Part shown: in pieces, positions 1-11,413 of the stretch
Numbering within the stretch: the stretch's first letter is position 1
Layout of the letters: each line of letters starts with the position of its first letter
From: Pisolithus tinctorius
Taxonomy: Eukaryota; Basidiomycota; Agaricomycetes; Boletales; Pisolithaceae
Direction: 5' to 3'
DNA length: 64,000 nucleotides
NCBI GenBank assembly: GCA_024663395.1
Contig: JANFAH010000016.1
Coordinates: forward strand, 124,001-188,000
Notes under the pieces: model-generated
Told to the model about the DNA's origin: nothing
What the model saw: the letters and a program-made list of their open reading frames with translations, nothing else
Database searches by the model: none
Translations under genes and position numbers: made by a program

Positions 1-177
1 ACGCCCTTGGCCATGGATATTGTCGCGGGAACGGCGACTTGCTACCCGGTGACTCCGATCTGCCCTGTTGAGTACTGGTAGATGTCGTATCCGTTCGAGG
101 CTATGGTAATGACAAAGTCAAGATGGATACGAGGGGGGTTCAAAATGGATCAGAGGACCGGGCGGCTATTTGAAAGG

Positions 178-184
178 TATAAAA
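178..184 (+). promoter_or_regulatory. TATA box of hydrophobin A
   Basis: TATAAAA lies 73 bp upstream of the hydrophobin A start codon. The surrounding sequence (GAAAGGTATAAAA) is shared with the promoters of hydrophobins B and C at the same spacing, so it is very probably the core promoter. Confidence 0.75.
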
Positions 185-256
185 GCCGTCGAGTGTCAGC
201 TGGGACCCGCAGAAAAGACAGCCTCCTTCTCTACTCACAACCCACAATACTTTGCA

Positions 257-727
257 ATGTTCCCCCGCCTCGCAGTAGTCATCACCGCCTCTTTTGCTGT
301 TCTGGCAGCAGCCACTCCCGTTGAAGTTCGAGGTGATTCTGGTGACAGCCAGTGCAACGGCGGCACCATCAATTGCTGCAACAGTGTGCAAGATGTAAGT
401 TGACTACAAGCAAAAGCGGTCGTGCAGGTCCTTAACTAAGGCGTTCCTCAGGCTAGCTCATCCTCGGTGACCAGCCTCCTGGGGCTCCTGGGCCTGAGCG
501 CTGGTAGTATAACTGGCCAAGTTGGCCTAAACTGTAGCCCTCTCACTGTGATCGGTGTGGGCTCGGGTGCCAGCTGCACGTCGCAGACTGTTTGCTGCAC
601 GGGCAACTCCTTCGTAAGTCCAATTGTTGTCCGGCCAGTTTCTGCGCATGGCTGATAGTCGATGATCTTAAATTCGCAGAACGGTCTCATCAACCTTGGC
701 TGTACCCCCATTAATGTTGCCGTGTAA
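257..727 (+). CDS. Class I hydrophobin (copy A)
   Basis: Secreted amphipathic protein expected to self-assemble at the hyphal surface. Three exons (257-394, 452-613, 680-727) with GT-AG introns give 115 residues. The first ~20 residues ([19 protein letters not shown]) form a signal peptide. The mature part has the eight hydrophobin cysteines in the order C, CC, C, C, CC, C; the two CC pairs are seen as INCCNS and VCCTG. The wide spacing between cysteines 3 and 4 and the SLLGLLGL hydrophobic segment fit class I. Compared with copies B and C, this copy has four extra residues (around GDSGD) just before cysteine 1. It has the same intron positions as the two other copies and sits on a related promoter. 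Motif assignment is strong; the biological role is inferred from the family. Confidence 0.93.
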
Positions 728-2051
728 AACGTGAGAACTCGGAATAGGGTAGAATTTGGACAACGCAGCTATATCGAAATTTGATTGGTTTTCTTGCTAA
801 GAGTGCGGCGGACTATGTTCAAGTTTACCTTGCCGAGGTGATGTGCAGCTTGTGCAGCAACCGTGCGTTCCAGTTCGTGTCCTTTCACAATCTGTGAGTC
901 TGCCAATTAGTTGAGAAAGGGGAGGCAAATAACTCGAAGCGCTGCTGCTTTGGATCGATTGGTATAGGAGCGGGGTAATGAGCAACCTGAAAAGCCGTTA
1001 GTATCATGGTCATAGGCGCCGCCACAAGCGATACCATCGATACACATGAAAGTTCCCAGCAGCATGGTGTGTTATTTCCCCAAGCGAACGGATGCAAAAG
1101 TACCTCGGGGAGACCGATCACGCGAGATAAACTTTTTGAGTTGTGCTTGGCATTGGGCCAAGCCCAAGGTTCCCGCACGGTAGTGTTGACATACGACGTC
1201 ATGGTATGGGGGTAATCAGGGCAGCACATTCGTATGCAAGACGCGTCGCGGTTTCAGGATCAGCATCCTCGATGTATACATACCTGTTCATTCGTCAACG
1301 TCCAACCTTCGTGACCTCGAGCAGGTAATGACAAGTTCGTGGATCGCTTTACTACATCGAATACGTCGGATACACTGTTGATCAACGACGACCAAACAAG
1401 GTACTACCATAGAAGAGAGTGCTTACTGTCTCTCCTTGCAAAGGGATAGGGGGAGAGGGTAACGTGCACTCTGCTACCTGAGTGCATTGATTTTCTGTTG
1501 AGGTAAGAAACAGTCACGTGTCGGATGCTTGACAAGTTCTCTGCATACCCAGTCCATAGCAACCTCCGTTTGGGTGACTTGTCGTAAGGCTCCTTTCGCG
1601 CTTGGTAAGACGCTTATTGGCCAGTGAGAGGGCTCGCCCAAGCGCGATAGAGATGCTAACAGCCAGGTCGCGTAGCTGTTTCCCCCAGATTGAGGGGGAC
1701 CCTGCGACTTAAGTTGAACGCCAGGAGAGCTGAGAATGACAAAGCCAGGTCAGAGGTAATTACGGAGTTCCTAGCGAGACTATGGGTGTAAGGCCAGGTG
1801 TATTCTTACACGCGTCGGGTATGTAGACGATATGACATCGTGAGACTCACGGAGGATACAAAAATAGGAACACGAGGCAGTGCTATAAATAAGAGTGAAC
1901 GGATGACTGACTGTCGTTCTATAAATAGTCTGTGTCATTAAATACGTTGTTCGGTGGATCTGCTGGCCTTTTTAACGCCCTCGGGTTTTTTCCACTCTCC
2001 TTCACCCCACCCACCAGCCTATTGGAGTGTCGCGCACGCACACACACACAC
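728..2051. other. Intergenic spacer after hydrophobin A
   Basis: No convincing gene. Positions ~890-1000 resemble the segment downstream of hydrophobin B (about 31130-31220), including GGGTAATGAGCAA, so the duplicated hydrophobin unit extends past the stop codon. A short CA-rich run (2036-2051) abuts the start codon of the next gene. Short ORFs here are uninformative. Confidence 0.5.
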
Positions 2052-4220
2052 ATGGTTCTATCGTCGCTCTTTTCGGTAAAGACACTCCCCGCCGTCGTCT
2101 TGCTCGCTGCGTCCTTCCTCGCCAACTCTGCCAACGCCCAGGACCGGACAACAGAGCAGGGAGAGGCTCAGATATCAGGCAAGTAACCGTCTCTCTCCCT
2201 CTGCACGCCTGCTTTCTCCACCCCTCCCTATTACTTCGTTCTACACGCATATATGAACACAGTGCATAGAGAGCTCCACTTGGCGTGCGGGGGAGTCGTG
2301 TCGCAGCACATCTGGCCCTTGAGTGCTGTCCCCGCCGCGTTCCCCCTTCTTCCTTTGGAGGGGGCCTCGTGGTGTGGCTGACCTTCCACATATACGGCAC
2401 TGTCCTTGTCCTTTGATGCTCGCACACCTGACCTCGCCGTCTTGGTCTTGTTTTCTGGTGATCTCCGTGCCGACACAGCAACTGCCGTGCATCTATATTC
2501 TTTATGCCGTTCTCGGCATGACCTAATCTCTGAATTCTCTCATTGCGCTCCACTAATCCACTTTGATAGATCCAAACGAAGAGTGCACAATTTACTACTA
2601 TGCACCTGTGTCCAATGCTCGCTACAATTTCCCAACCGTTTGGACAGTAGCAACTCTCCTCTCCAACGACACAGCTGGGCAGACCAAATACAGCAATATC
2701 TCGTCTGGAATACCCAATATCTCTCCGAAGGGCACACAGCCTCAGTCTGAGACAGGAAATTTCACAGGCTTCACCTACAGCGCGTCAGATCCGGATTGTT
2801 GGTGGACCTATGATAAATGCACCACCCCCAAGTACTCGGGGCTGCAGCCTGATATAGCGGGTGTGCCAGAGGCGAGTAACTCTGCAGCGTCTGGAGTACT
2901 AAAGGAATAACTGCTCATGGGACACATACAGCCTGGTACGCTTGGTTACGGCTTCGACGATGGCCCAAACTGCTCCCACAATGCGTTTTATGATTACTTG
3001 TCACAGCAAAACCAAAAAGCATGTGCGTGATGGCTTTTGGAATGTTATTCCCCCGTGTCTCGCTCAACTGGATCTTCTCATCAGCCATGTTCTACATTGG
3101 CAGTAACGTGATGGACTGGCCTCTGGAGGCGCAGCGCGGGCTCGCAGACGGTCACGAAATTTGCGTTCGTGAGTGCTCCACTCGCTTTATAATCGGCGCA
3201 CGTTCACAGTTTTATCAGACACATGGTCCCACAAATACAGTTCGTGAACCACGTTCTTTCCTTGCGATGTTGAGCTGACACGCAGGTATTAGTGACCTCG
3301 CTTACGAACGAACAAGCTTTTGCCGAGCTTTGGTACAGTACGTGTACTTCCTTTTTGTGAGCTTGGCGCGCAGTTAGATCGTTTGTGCTCATGTTGAAAT
3401 TCTCACAGCCGTACGTATAGGACTCACTATAGAAGTAGTAGCGCTAAACCTCGCTAGATGCAAGCCATCAAGTTGGTCGTCGGCGTTACTCCTACCTGCT
3501 GGAGGGTTTGTCGTCTTATCTCCGTCACAATTTAAGCTACATCCCCCGTTCTTTTCGCAGCCCCCTTTCGGTGACGTAGATGACCGTATTCGCTGGATTG
3601 CCAACGCTCTCGGCCTTCGTACGGTCATTTGGCAGTACGACTCAAACGATTGGAAGGTCGGCACCAATAACATCACCGCGGCGGACGTCGACGCCAACTA
3701 CGAAGCCCTCATTCAAAGAATGGAAAATGGAACTTTTGCTACTGTTCGTATTCCCAGCCTTTCCTGCTTTTGGTTTCTTATCTCGTACATGTTTCCCAGT
3801 CTGGCACGATCATGCTTACCCACGAGCTTAACAACTACACTATGTCCGAAGCGATCACCTTCTATCCCCAGCTTAAGGCCGCGTTCAAATATCTTGTCCC
3901 TGTGGGTGTGGCTCTAAATGTGTCGCAGCCGTACGTGGAACCAAGCCCGATTTTGCCTAACTTCGAGCAATGTGGGTGGCCGTACTGCCTGTTCCTTGGG
4001 TCTAATTGACATTTCATTCTATGTAGATATCAGTGGCACAACCACACTCTCAGGCTCGGCGCCTTCTGCAACTGGTAGCCAAGGTGCGTCCAGTGGGTCT
4101 TCTGCAAGCAAGAGCGCCGCTGGAGAGTCGAGATTGATGAATGCATTGGCTGTGGATGGGGCTGGTGGTCTCGTTGGTGCAATGATGTTCGTGGGAGGTT
4201 TGTTGAGGACTATGATGTAA
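2052..4220 (+). CDS. GPI-anchored chitin deacetylase (CE4 family)
   Basis: Converts cell-wall chitin to chitosan by N-deacetylation of GlcNAc; expected at the plasma membrane or wall. An N-terminal signal peptide (MVLSSLFSVKTLPAVVLLAA) is followed by an exon after a ~390-bp first intron. The polysaccharide deacetylase domain shows GYGFDDGPNCSHNAF (motif 1, catalytic and metal-binding Asp pair), FYIGSNV, HTWSHKY (metal-binding HxxxH), TPTCWRPPFGDVDDRIR, VIWQYDSNDW and GTIMLTHEL (final His motif). The C-terminus is Ser/Gly/Ala-rich and ends in a hydrophobic segment (GGLVGAMMFVGGLL), typical of a GPI signal. The gene has about nine introns. HTWSHKY is carried largely by a 21-nt micro-exon, and one intron (after VPE, about 2875-2933) appears to use a GC-AG pair. 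One exon junction (near 3330-3460) could not be resolved exactly. All catalytic motifs are present. Confidence 0.9.
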
Positions 4221-4765
4221 GTCGCCGATGGAGTCGCGGCGTGGGTGGGGATGGAGCCTATGCAGGACACTTGGTTTTCTTATCTCATCCATACCCCGAT
4301 TTTTGAATTGGCCGCTCAATACCCGACCTCGCATCTTCCACGTTTCTCTTGCTTTGAACGATTCGAAATACTTAGCTTCTACAGTATTACCCGCAGGTTC
4401 CGTCTTATTGCCCTTCCTCCCCTATTATTCCGTTGCCTTGGGTTTTACGGTTCTACTTGATACACTTACTCGAGCATACCATAAATTTGATATCCCATGT
4501 TCGGACTATACACCTAAGCGTAGTTGAAATGTATTGAATCAAAGCTTTGAGCGACAATCAAGTTGACCGTGTTCTCCTTCCAAAGTGTCATCCCGTCGCC
4601 GAAGCTGATAGTGAATAACGTAATGCGTAGCAAGCAGGCGGTTTCTGTTGAGCCTTGGCTAGAAATGAATGTCGGTCGACGTCGGACGATAGGAAATTTT
4701 AACATGCATGACATATGATCTCGTTTCGTGCCCTGACTGTGAGGTCCCGTCGCCTCATCACAGAT

Positions 4766-6089
4766 ATGTCTCTTCAATACGCTATTGAAAAGCAAGTCGC
4801 CCTCGCCGCAGTCCGCCGCGCATGCGCACTTACCTCTGCGGTTTTCAACAAACTCGTCAAGCAGGAGACCCTTACGAAAGATGACAAATCCCCTGTAACA
4901 GGTACGTAGGCAATCATGGCTGCGGCATGGTGTTCATAGTAACCAAACACATCACAGTCGCCGATTACTCTGCTCAGGCAGTCGTGAACACTATACTTGG
5001 TCACGCCTTTCCCACCGATCCCATCGTTGGGGAAGAAGACGCGAACGATTTGCGTCGGGAAGAAGCAGACAAACTCAGGAACAGGATAGTCGAACTCGCG
5101 AACGAAGCCCTCACTGCTGACTTAGGTATCGGTGACATCGCTGAGTGGGGCATTGGTCCCGGCCAAGAACGAACGCTGGAGGAGCTCCTTGATGCCATTG
5201 ACCGTGGAAATGACCAAGGCGGTCGTGTCGGACGTGGGTAGCAAGATGCCAACGTTGTGCCCCCTCTTTCTTCATCTGTCTCTCTCTCTCTCAGGTAGAT
5301 GGACCCTCGATCCCATTGATGGAACGAAGGGATTTTTACGTGGTGGTCAATATGCCGTATGCCTCGCATTGGTAGTTGATGGCGACGTTAAACTCGGCAT
5401 TATCGGCTGCCCAAACCTTCCCGTGAAGAGTGAAGAACCAGAAGGTCAGAAGGGCTGCATCTTTGCAGCTGTCAAGGGTCAGGGAGTTGAGCAGGTTATT
5501 TTTCCTTTGTTGCATCGTCCCGTCCCGCGTTTTTATATGCCAGTTTTTTTATTTTTATTCCACAGATGACCATAAGCGGGGCAAACCCTACGCCAATCGT
5601 CATACCTCCCGTGGCACCGGGGACGCTTAACCTGTTAGAGTCCGTCGAAGCTGCACATGCTGACCTGTCTTTCAACGGGCGAGTATCGGAACTCCTAGGT
5701 ATCACTCGACCACCTACACAGATGGACAGTCAAGCCAAGTATGGTTGTTTGGTGCGTGGGGACGGAGGTGTGTACTTGCGAATGCCGACCAAAGCAGGGT
5801 ACCGAGAGAAGATTTGGGTTAGTTCCATATCCTTCCCTTTTTCGTATTCTTCTTTTACGACGATGGACTCATCTAACACGTCTGTTAGGACCACGCATCG
5901 GGGTCACTGCTTGTCCAAGAAGCCGGAGGGGTTATTACTAATTCGCTTGGACAGCCTCTGGACTTTGGCCTTGGTAGGACTCTGGGAGCGAACTATGGAA
6001 TTGTAGCTGCAGGGAAAGACGTTCATGCACTAGTACTCGCTGCTGTCCAGAAGGCACGAGCCGAGGAATTGGAGAAAGCAAAAGCTTGA
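4766..6089 (+). CDS. MET22: 3'(2'),5'-bisphosphate nucleotidase (Hal2/Met22 family)
   Basis: Hydrolyses the sulfate-assimilation by-product PAP to AMP; the lithium/sodium-sensitive, Mg-dependent phosphatase of the inositol-monophosphatase superfamily. Five exons (4766-4901, 4958-5233, 5295-5494, 5566-5817, 5889-6089) splice in phase to 354 residues. Diagnostic motifs are in order: SPVTVADYSAQA near residue 45, IVGEED (metal-binding acidic pair), WTLDPIDGTKGFLRGGQYA (the DPIDGT metal site plus the Hal2-specific KGFLRGGQYAV), and W-DHASGSLLVQEAGG, the C-terminal metal-binding WDxA motif split by the last intron. Length matches the family (~350). The start is the first ATG of the MSLQYAIEKQVAL exon, matching the usual Hal2 N-terminus. 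Housekeeping gene; intact. Confidence 0.94.
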
Positions 6090-6117
6090 TGAAAGAGGCA
6101 TCTTTCAATTCGACGAA

Positions 6118-8246
6118 ATTATCATTGCAGTACGCCAGACGTGGTACAAGAACGTATGTATAGAGACTACTAGCTGTATTTTCCTCGCACATTTAGGGGA
6201 AAGCGGTTGTTCAACGAGTGTTTAACTGTGGTACCATCCAACCTTGAGCTTGGCTGCCATCTACAGTGTATACATAACGTACAGATCGGCGTGCTTGTCT
6301 TCACGGACCGCTTCGGCAATCCAAAAACATGTCATCTGCAAGAGAATATTCTACTCCAGATAAACCCTACTGGACGTTAATGCCAATACCTTGAGTCTTG
6401 ACACAACCGGACACTCACCAACTGGAACTACCCACTAGAAGTAGAGCAATGTACCGAGGAACACAACACTGCTTTGTCCATTATCGGGTTGCTGCAAGTT
6501 TGCAATTTGTGGTACAAGTCATGAAGATCTGTTCCGTCTGCCGGCTCGCTTGCAGAGAGTCCTGAGAGCCTCACAGACACCCTTGGCCCGCCAGACTCCA
6601 GGCGGTTGGCGAGCCACCTCATGAGAGGATCGAATGTTTCGGTGCCGTCGTCAAAGTAAAGGTCGTCTATGTTTAAACTTTCGAGACTTGTCCAATGATC
6701 TGCCGGCACTGATCCCGAGTTATCAACCTGACCCTTAGGTGTGAAAAATACGTCCATGCATGCACTACGCACGGTCACATCTCGCGCCCCACAAAATTCC
6801 TGGCAGAGTGCCCAGTAACCTTGCACGTTAGAACAGCAGATATCGAACATAACCCTTTGAACATGGCTGAACTTTGATCCGGTGTCAAAATTGACGCACT
6901 CGTACGGCGGCTCATGAGAGTCAGAATAGTCAAAGCACGTAAGCTTCGGCGCTACAATGGCTCTCATGATGGGGCGCGGATTGCAAGCTGTGAGCTTGAG
7001 TACTTCAAGAAGCGGAAGATGAATGCTGTCTGGCGGAAGTTTCCAATTAGAGGTGTCACCACCAAGCGAGAGTGCCGCTAGGGACTGGGTAGGGATAAAC
7101 ATTGGAATATTCATGGCCTGGTATTCTCCGAATCTGAATGATATGTCAAGTGTCACGAGGGTCGTGGAAGCTGCAAGTTCAGGTGCAGGGAAAAGGTCAT
7201 CGAGTTTCAAATTCCTGAGGGCAGGGGCCCGGTTCGGTGAGAGAAACTGCGGATAGTTAGACACCGAATACATATTATCGATGGTAACATCCTCGAGAGA
7301 AGGGAATTTCAAGCCGTCAAGTGCGTCAAGGACTTCAGCAAGCATCCTGTCGTGGGGATGGTGTACGTAAAGACACCGCCAGCGATCGGCGCTGGAGACA
7401 ACGACGTCCAGCCATGATTGTACCTGTTCATAGTGATCATAAATCGAACCTGTGATGAAGATATTGAGAGGGGCGTTGCCACTCCTCGTCAGCTGGGCCT
7501 TCAAGGACTCAATGGTGATGTGTCCTGCATGCAGCACGATATCCCTCCAGATTTCAGGAGTTCCCAAGATCACGCTCCTCCAGAGTCGTGACACCATTGA
7601 CAAATCTGTCCTGCGCCTGGCTATCGCAAACTCCATTGACCTGCAACGGTCATCGTAATTCGGTAAGGACAGAAATATTATCCGCGAAAGGAGTTCGGTA
7701 GGGAGACGATTGATAGGAGGAGGTCGTTTCTTGACGAGCTCGTCAATCTTGTTTTTCTGTATTTTTATGGCTGCACGGATCTCTACGAGCTGCTTGAAGA
7801 GTGTTCTTTCGGTCCCTTGCAGTTGTGCTAGCTTGGCGTGCGCCTCATCCAGTTCGTCCATGATGGGCAAGGTGGGTTACAGTACTAGTAGCCGGAGTTA
7901 GCACAGCTGCGCAATGCGGTACTGTTCGTTCTGAGCGTTACCTTAGTCTATGCAAGGTCGACGAGGGACGACGAGAGACGGTGTCCGTGATTATCAGTTG
8001 TTTGCATATGTGGCGTCTAGGGGTTGACCGTAGCTGTACGGCGGGTTTTCCAAATTAGGAATGTTGGGGAAGCGAGGTGTGGACGACGCAGTAAAAAAAG
8101 AAATACTGGTGATGCACTCCATATGTGTGCCATAAATATAAATAGATGTAAGTCGTGTTGCGTCTCTCGCTTTTTTGCAGGATGGCGATAGCTTCCTGTT
8201 GATCTTAGGATATTCCTGACATGCCAAGCAGCTCCAGAGTTAGAAA
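6118..8246. repeat. Tandem duplication unit 1 (F-box gene)
   Basis: A ~2.1-kb unit repeated immediately downstream at 8247-10120. Both units open with TATCATTGCAGTACGCCAGA (6119 and 8248), contain an F-box gene in the same orientation, and end in sequence next to GTCTAGGGGTTGAC. The unit boundary lies close to the RRP42 start codon, so the first unit carries a relic of that shared promoter (about 8010-8035). Confidence 0.8.
6428..7870 (-). CDS. F-box protein with LRR-like C-terminus (copy 1)
   Basis: Single-exon 480-residue protein. Residues ~1-45 form a charged coiled coil (LDEAHAKLAQLQ...KNKIDELVKK). The F-box follows at about residues 50-90 (PINRLPTELLSRIIFLSLP), the Skp1-binding motif of SCF ubiquitin ligases. 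Residues ~180-400 contain irregular leucine-rich segments (FPSLEDVTIDN, APALRNLKLDD, LPLLEVLKLTAC, WTSLESLNIDD) that probably form a substrate-binding LRR solenoid. The family is massively expanded in Agaricomycetes; substrates are unknown. It is about 90% identical to the adjacent copy at 8522-9961, with replacements concentrated in the LRR-like part. Confidence 0.88.
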   Translation of the reverse strand: MPIMDELDEAHAKLAQLQGTERTLFKQLVEIRAAIKIQKNKIDELVKKRPPPINRLPTELLSRIIFLSLPNYDDRCRSMEFAIARRRTDLSMVSRLWRSVILGTPEIWRDIVLHAGHITIESLKAQLTRSGNAPLNIFITGSIYDHYEQVQSWLDVVVSSADRWRCLYVHHPHDRMLAEVLDALDGLKFPSLEDVTIDNMYSVSNYPQFLSPNRAPALRNLKLDDLFPAPELAASTTLVTLDISFRFGEYQAMNIPMFIPTQSLAALSLGGDTSNWKLPPDSIHLPLLEVLKLTACNPRPIMRAIVAPKLTCFDYSDSHEPPYECVNFDTGSKFSHVQRVMFDICCSNVQGYWALCQEFCGARDVTVRSACMDVFFTPKGQVDNSGSVPADHWTSLESLNIDDLYFDDGTETFDPLMRWLANRLESGGPRVSVRLSGLSASEPADGTDLHDLYHKLQTCSNPIMDKAVLCSSVHCSTSSG

Positions 8247-10120
8247 TTATCATTGCAGTACGCCAGACGTGGTACAAGAACGTATGTGTAGAGACTACCT
8301 TGAACTTGGCTGCCATCTCCTTGCCGAAGCTGTTCAAAAGTTACAATAACAACTGGCATTCTACAGTGTACATAACATACAAAGTGGTGTGCTTGCCCTC
8401 ATGGAGCACTTTGAAAAACATGACATCTGCAAGAAAAGATTCTACTCCAGATAAACCCTACTGGACGTAATTAATGCCAATACCTTGAGACTTGACACGA
8501 CCGAACACTCACCAACTGAAACTACCCACTGAAAGTAGAGCAATGAACCGAGGAACACAACACTACTTTGTCCACTATCGGGTTGCTGCAAGTTTGCAGT
8601 TTGTGGTACAAGTCATGAAGATCTGTTCCTTCTGCCGGCTCGTTTGTAGAGAGTCCTGAGAGCCTCACAGACACCCTTGGCCCGCCAGACTCCAGGCGCT
8701 TGGCGAGCCACCTCACGAGAGGATCGAATATTTCGGTGCCGTCAAAGTTAAGGTCGTATATAGTTAAACTTTCGAGACTTGTCCAATGATCTGCCGGCAC
8801 TGATCCCGAGTCGTCAACCTGACCCTTAGGAGTGAAAAATACGTCCATGCATGCACTACGCAGGGTCACATCTCGCACCCCACAAAATTCCTCGCAGAGT
8901 GGACGGTAGCCTTCCATGTCAGCAGAGTAGAAGTTGAAAATAACCATTTGAACATGGCTAAACTTTGACCCGGTGTCAAAGTTGACACGCATGTACCGCA
9001 GCTCATGACAGTCAGAATAGTCAAGGCACGTAAGCTTCGGTGCTACAATGGCTCTCATAACGAGGCGCGGATTGCAAACTGTGAGTTTGAGTACTTCAAG
9101 AAGCGGAAGATGAATGCTGTCTGGCGGAAGTTTCCAACTAATGTTGTTACCACCAAGCGAGAGTGCCACTAGGGACTGGGTAGGGATAAACATTGGAATA
9201 TTCATGGCCTGGTATTCTCCGAATCTGAATGATATGTCAAGTGTCATGAGGGTCGTAGAAGCTGCAAGTTCAGGTGCAGGGAAAAGGTCATCGAGTTTCA
9301 AATTCCTGAGGGCAGGGGCCCGATTCGGTAAGAGAAATTGCGGATAGGTAGACACCCAATGCATATTATCGATGGTAACATCCTCGAGAGAAGGGAATTT
9401 CAAGCCGTCAATTGCGTCAAGGACTTCAGCAAGCACCCTGTCGCGGGGATGGTGTACGTAAAGACACCGCCAGCGATCGGCGCTGGAGACAACGACGTCC
9501 AGCCACGATTGTGCCTGTTCATAGTGATCATAAATTGAACCTGTGATGAAGATATTGAGAAGGGCGTTGCCACTCCTCGTCAGCTGGGCCTTCAAGGACT
9601 CAATGGTGATGTGTCCTGTACGCAGCACGATATCCCTCCAGATTTCAGGAGTTCCCAAGACCACGCTCCTCCAGAGTCGTGACACCATTGACAAATCTGT
9701 CCTGCGCCTGGCTATCGCAAACTCCATTGACCTGCAACGGTCATCGTAATTCGGTAAGGACAGAAATATTATCCGCGAAAGGAGTTCGGTAGGGAGACGA
9801 TTGATAGGAGGAGGTCGTTTCTTGACGAGCTCGTCAATCTTGTTTTTCTGTATTTTTATGGCTGCACGGATCTCTACGAGCTGCTTGAAGAGTGTTCTTT
9901 CGGTCCCTTGCAGTTGGTCTAGCTTGGCGCGCGCCTCATCCAGTTTGTCCATGACGGGCAAGGTGGGTAACAGTACTAGTAGCCGGAGTTAGCACAGCTG
10001 CGCAATGCGGTACTGTTCGTTCTGAACATTACCTTAGTCTATGCAAGGTCGACGAGGGACGATGAGGGACGGTGTCCGCGGTTATCATTTGTTGTTTACG
10101 TGTGTGGCGTCTAGGGGTTG
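8247..10120. repeat. Tandem duplication unit 2 (F-box gene)
   Basis: Second unit of the tandem duplication described at 6118-8246. Its right boundary lies just before the RRP42 start codon at 10134. Confidence 0.8.
8522..9961 (-). CDS. F-box protein with LRR-like C-terminus (copy 2)
   Basis: 479-residue single-exon paralog of the gene at 6428-7870. It has the same N-terminal coiled coil and the same F-box (RLPTELLSRIIFLSL). The C-terminal LRR-like repeats differ at scattered positions: the segments VIFNFYSADMEGYRPL and LTIYDLNFDGTEIF differ visibly from copy 1. It is divergently oriented to RRP42, with only 172 bp between the two start codons, so the genes share a promoter region. Predicted SCF adaptor; target unknown. 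Confidence 0.88.
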   Translation of the reverse strand: MPVMDKLDEARAKLDQLQGTERTLFKQLVEIRAAIKIQKNKIDELVKKRPPPINRLPTELLSRIIFLSLPNYDDRCRSMEFAIARRRTDLSMVSRLWRSVVLGTPEIWRDIVLRTGHITIESLKAQLTRSGNALLNIFITGSIYDHYEQAQSWLDVVVSSADRWRCLYVHHPRDRVLAEVLDAIDGLKFPSLEDVTIDNMHWVSTYPQFLLPNRAPALRNLKLDDLFPAPELAASTTLMTLDISFRFGEYQAMNIPMFIPTQSLVALSLGGNNISWKLPPDSIHLPLLEVLKLTVCNPRLVMRAIVAPKLTCLDYSDCHELRYMRVNFDTGSKFSHVQMVIFNFYSADMEGYRPLCEEFCGVRDVTLRSACMDVFFTPKGQVDDSGSVPADHWTSLESLTIYDLNFDGTEIFDPLVRWLAKRLESGGPRVSVRLSGLSTNEPAEGTDLHDLYHKLQTCSNPIVDKVVLCSSVHCSTFSG

Positions 10121-10133
10121 ACGGTAAGGCAGT

Positions 10134-11413
10134 ATGACCACCGCTCTCTCAAAAGCCGAGATATCATACATCAGATCGTCTCTTCTCTCCGCCCCACCAT
10201 TACGTGCGGATGGACGTTCGCCAGAGGATTTCCGGCCTATCGCGATCGAGACTGGGGTAGCACCATTAGCCAACGGGAGTGCAAGAGTCTCGATTGGGGA
10301 GTCTCGCACTGGCAGAGAGACAGAAGCGGAGGGTGCTGGAGGCGGCACGGAGGTCGTCGCTGCAGTGAAACTCGAGGTAGATGGAGTGGGTGAAGACAAA
10401 GAAGGGGGAAAAGTCATTTGCAACGTATCCTGGTATGTATCCAAAACTTTTTTCTTTCAGAATCGTCACTTACCGTCCCTGGTACTACAGTTCCCCGGCG
10501 GCTTATCCTCACTTGTCATCACCTGCACTGGACGACCTTCAATCGGACCTCACCTCCGTGATAGGAAGCGTGCTCTCCCATCCTTCGCTATGCCCAAAAA
10601 ATTTGGTGATTGTTCCCGGGCAAAAAGCTTGGGCTCTGAGGCTCGATACCATCATATTTGCTGATGCGGGCAACGTTCTCGACTGTCTCATGATGGCCTG
10701 TCGCGCTGCGCTTGTGGACACGCGGGTCCCGAGTACGAGAAGTGTGGAATATCGTGCTCCGGTGAGACGGAACGAGGTGCCAGACGATATCATGGACGTC
10801 GACGAGGGTAGAAATGGTCCATCAAGCCTGCTGGAAACCCGAGAACCTAGCCGCGTAGTAGATTTCGAACTCACTGACTATTGGGATGAAGGAGAGGTGC
10901 TCGAGGTGAGGGATTCCTGGCCTGTTTGTGTTACGCTGAACGTGGTACGCCGCCTTTCCACCTTCCACAACATTTGTCTATCCTACCGGGTTGCATTTCT
11001 TGTTTAACTCGACTTTTCACATCCTGCTGGTCAATCTACGACTCACTAGATCCATACTATGATCTTTCACAGCTTCCTACTATGCATTTCCTTGATGCAA
11101 CGTCCCAGGAAGAGTCCGCAATCCCGTTAAGGCTACACGCCATGTTTGCATTTCCGGGAGGCAAGCCCACGTTACACGGCATGAGGATGGCGGGTGCGGG
11201 CACATCCGACTTGTCACAAATTAGAGTATTATTGAAGGTGAGTGGTGCATGGAATTCTATGATTTGATGACGCATATGTTCACTCACTCACGGTAGAATG
11301 CGGAAAAATATGCCCGAAATATGTGGACTGGACTGGAGGCGAAGCTTGCAGAAGAGGAAGGGCGTAGGAGCATCAAAGCACGGGAGAAATTCTATGGCAG
11401 GCGACGACGATAA
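10134..11413 (+). CDS. RRP42: Exosome complex component RRP42 (RNase PH-like)
   Basis: Ring subunit of the RNA exosome (3'-5' RNA processing and decay; nucleus, nucleolus and cytoplasm); eukaryotic RRP42 is structural rather than catalytic. Four exons (10134-10432, 10491-10944, 11073-11237, 11297-11413) splice in phase to 344 residues. Recognisable segments are LSKAEISYIRSSLL, LRADGRSPEDFRP (N-terminal RNase PH signature), GVAPLANGSARVSIGES, TEVVAAVKLEV, DTRVPSTRSVEYRAP, and the second half PLRLHAMFAF...GKPTLHGMRMAGAG. It ends in a basic tail (KAREKFYGRRRR). In intron 1 the nearer, stronger-looking acceptor (TTTCTTTCAG) would create a stop, so the acceptor at 10490 is used. A decayed second copy lies at 18307-19424. 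Confidence 0.92.

Noticed and set aside
2002..2553. 183-codon minus-strand ORF
   Set aside because: Antisense to the promoter, first exon and long intron 1 of chitin deacetylase; Arg/Thr-rich low-complexity translation with no domain.
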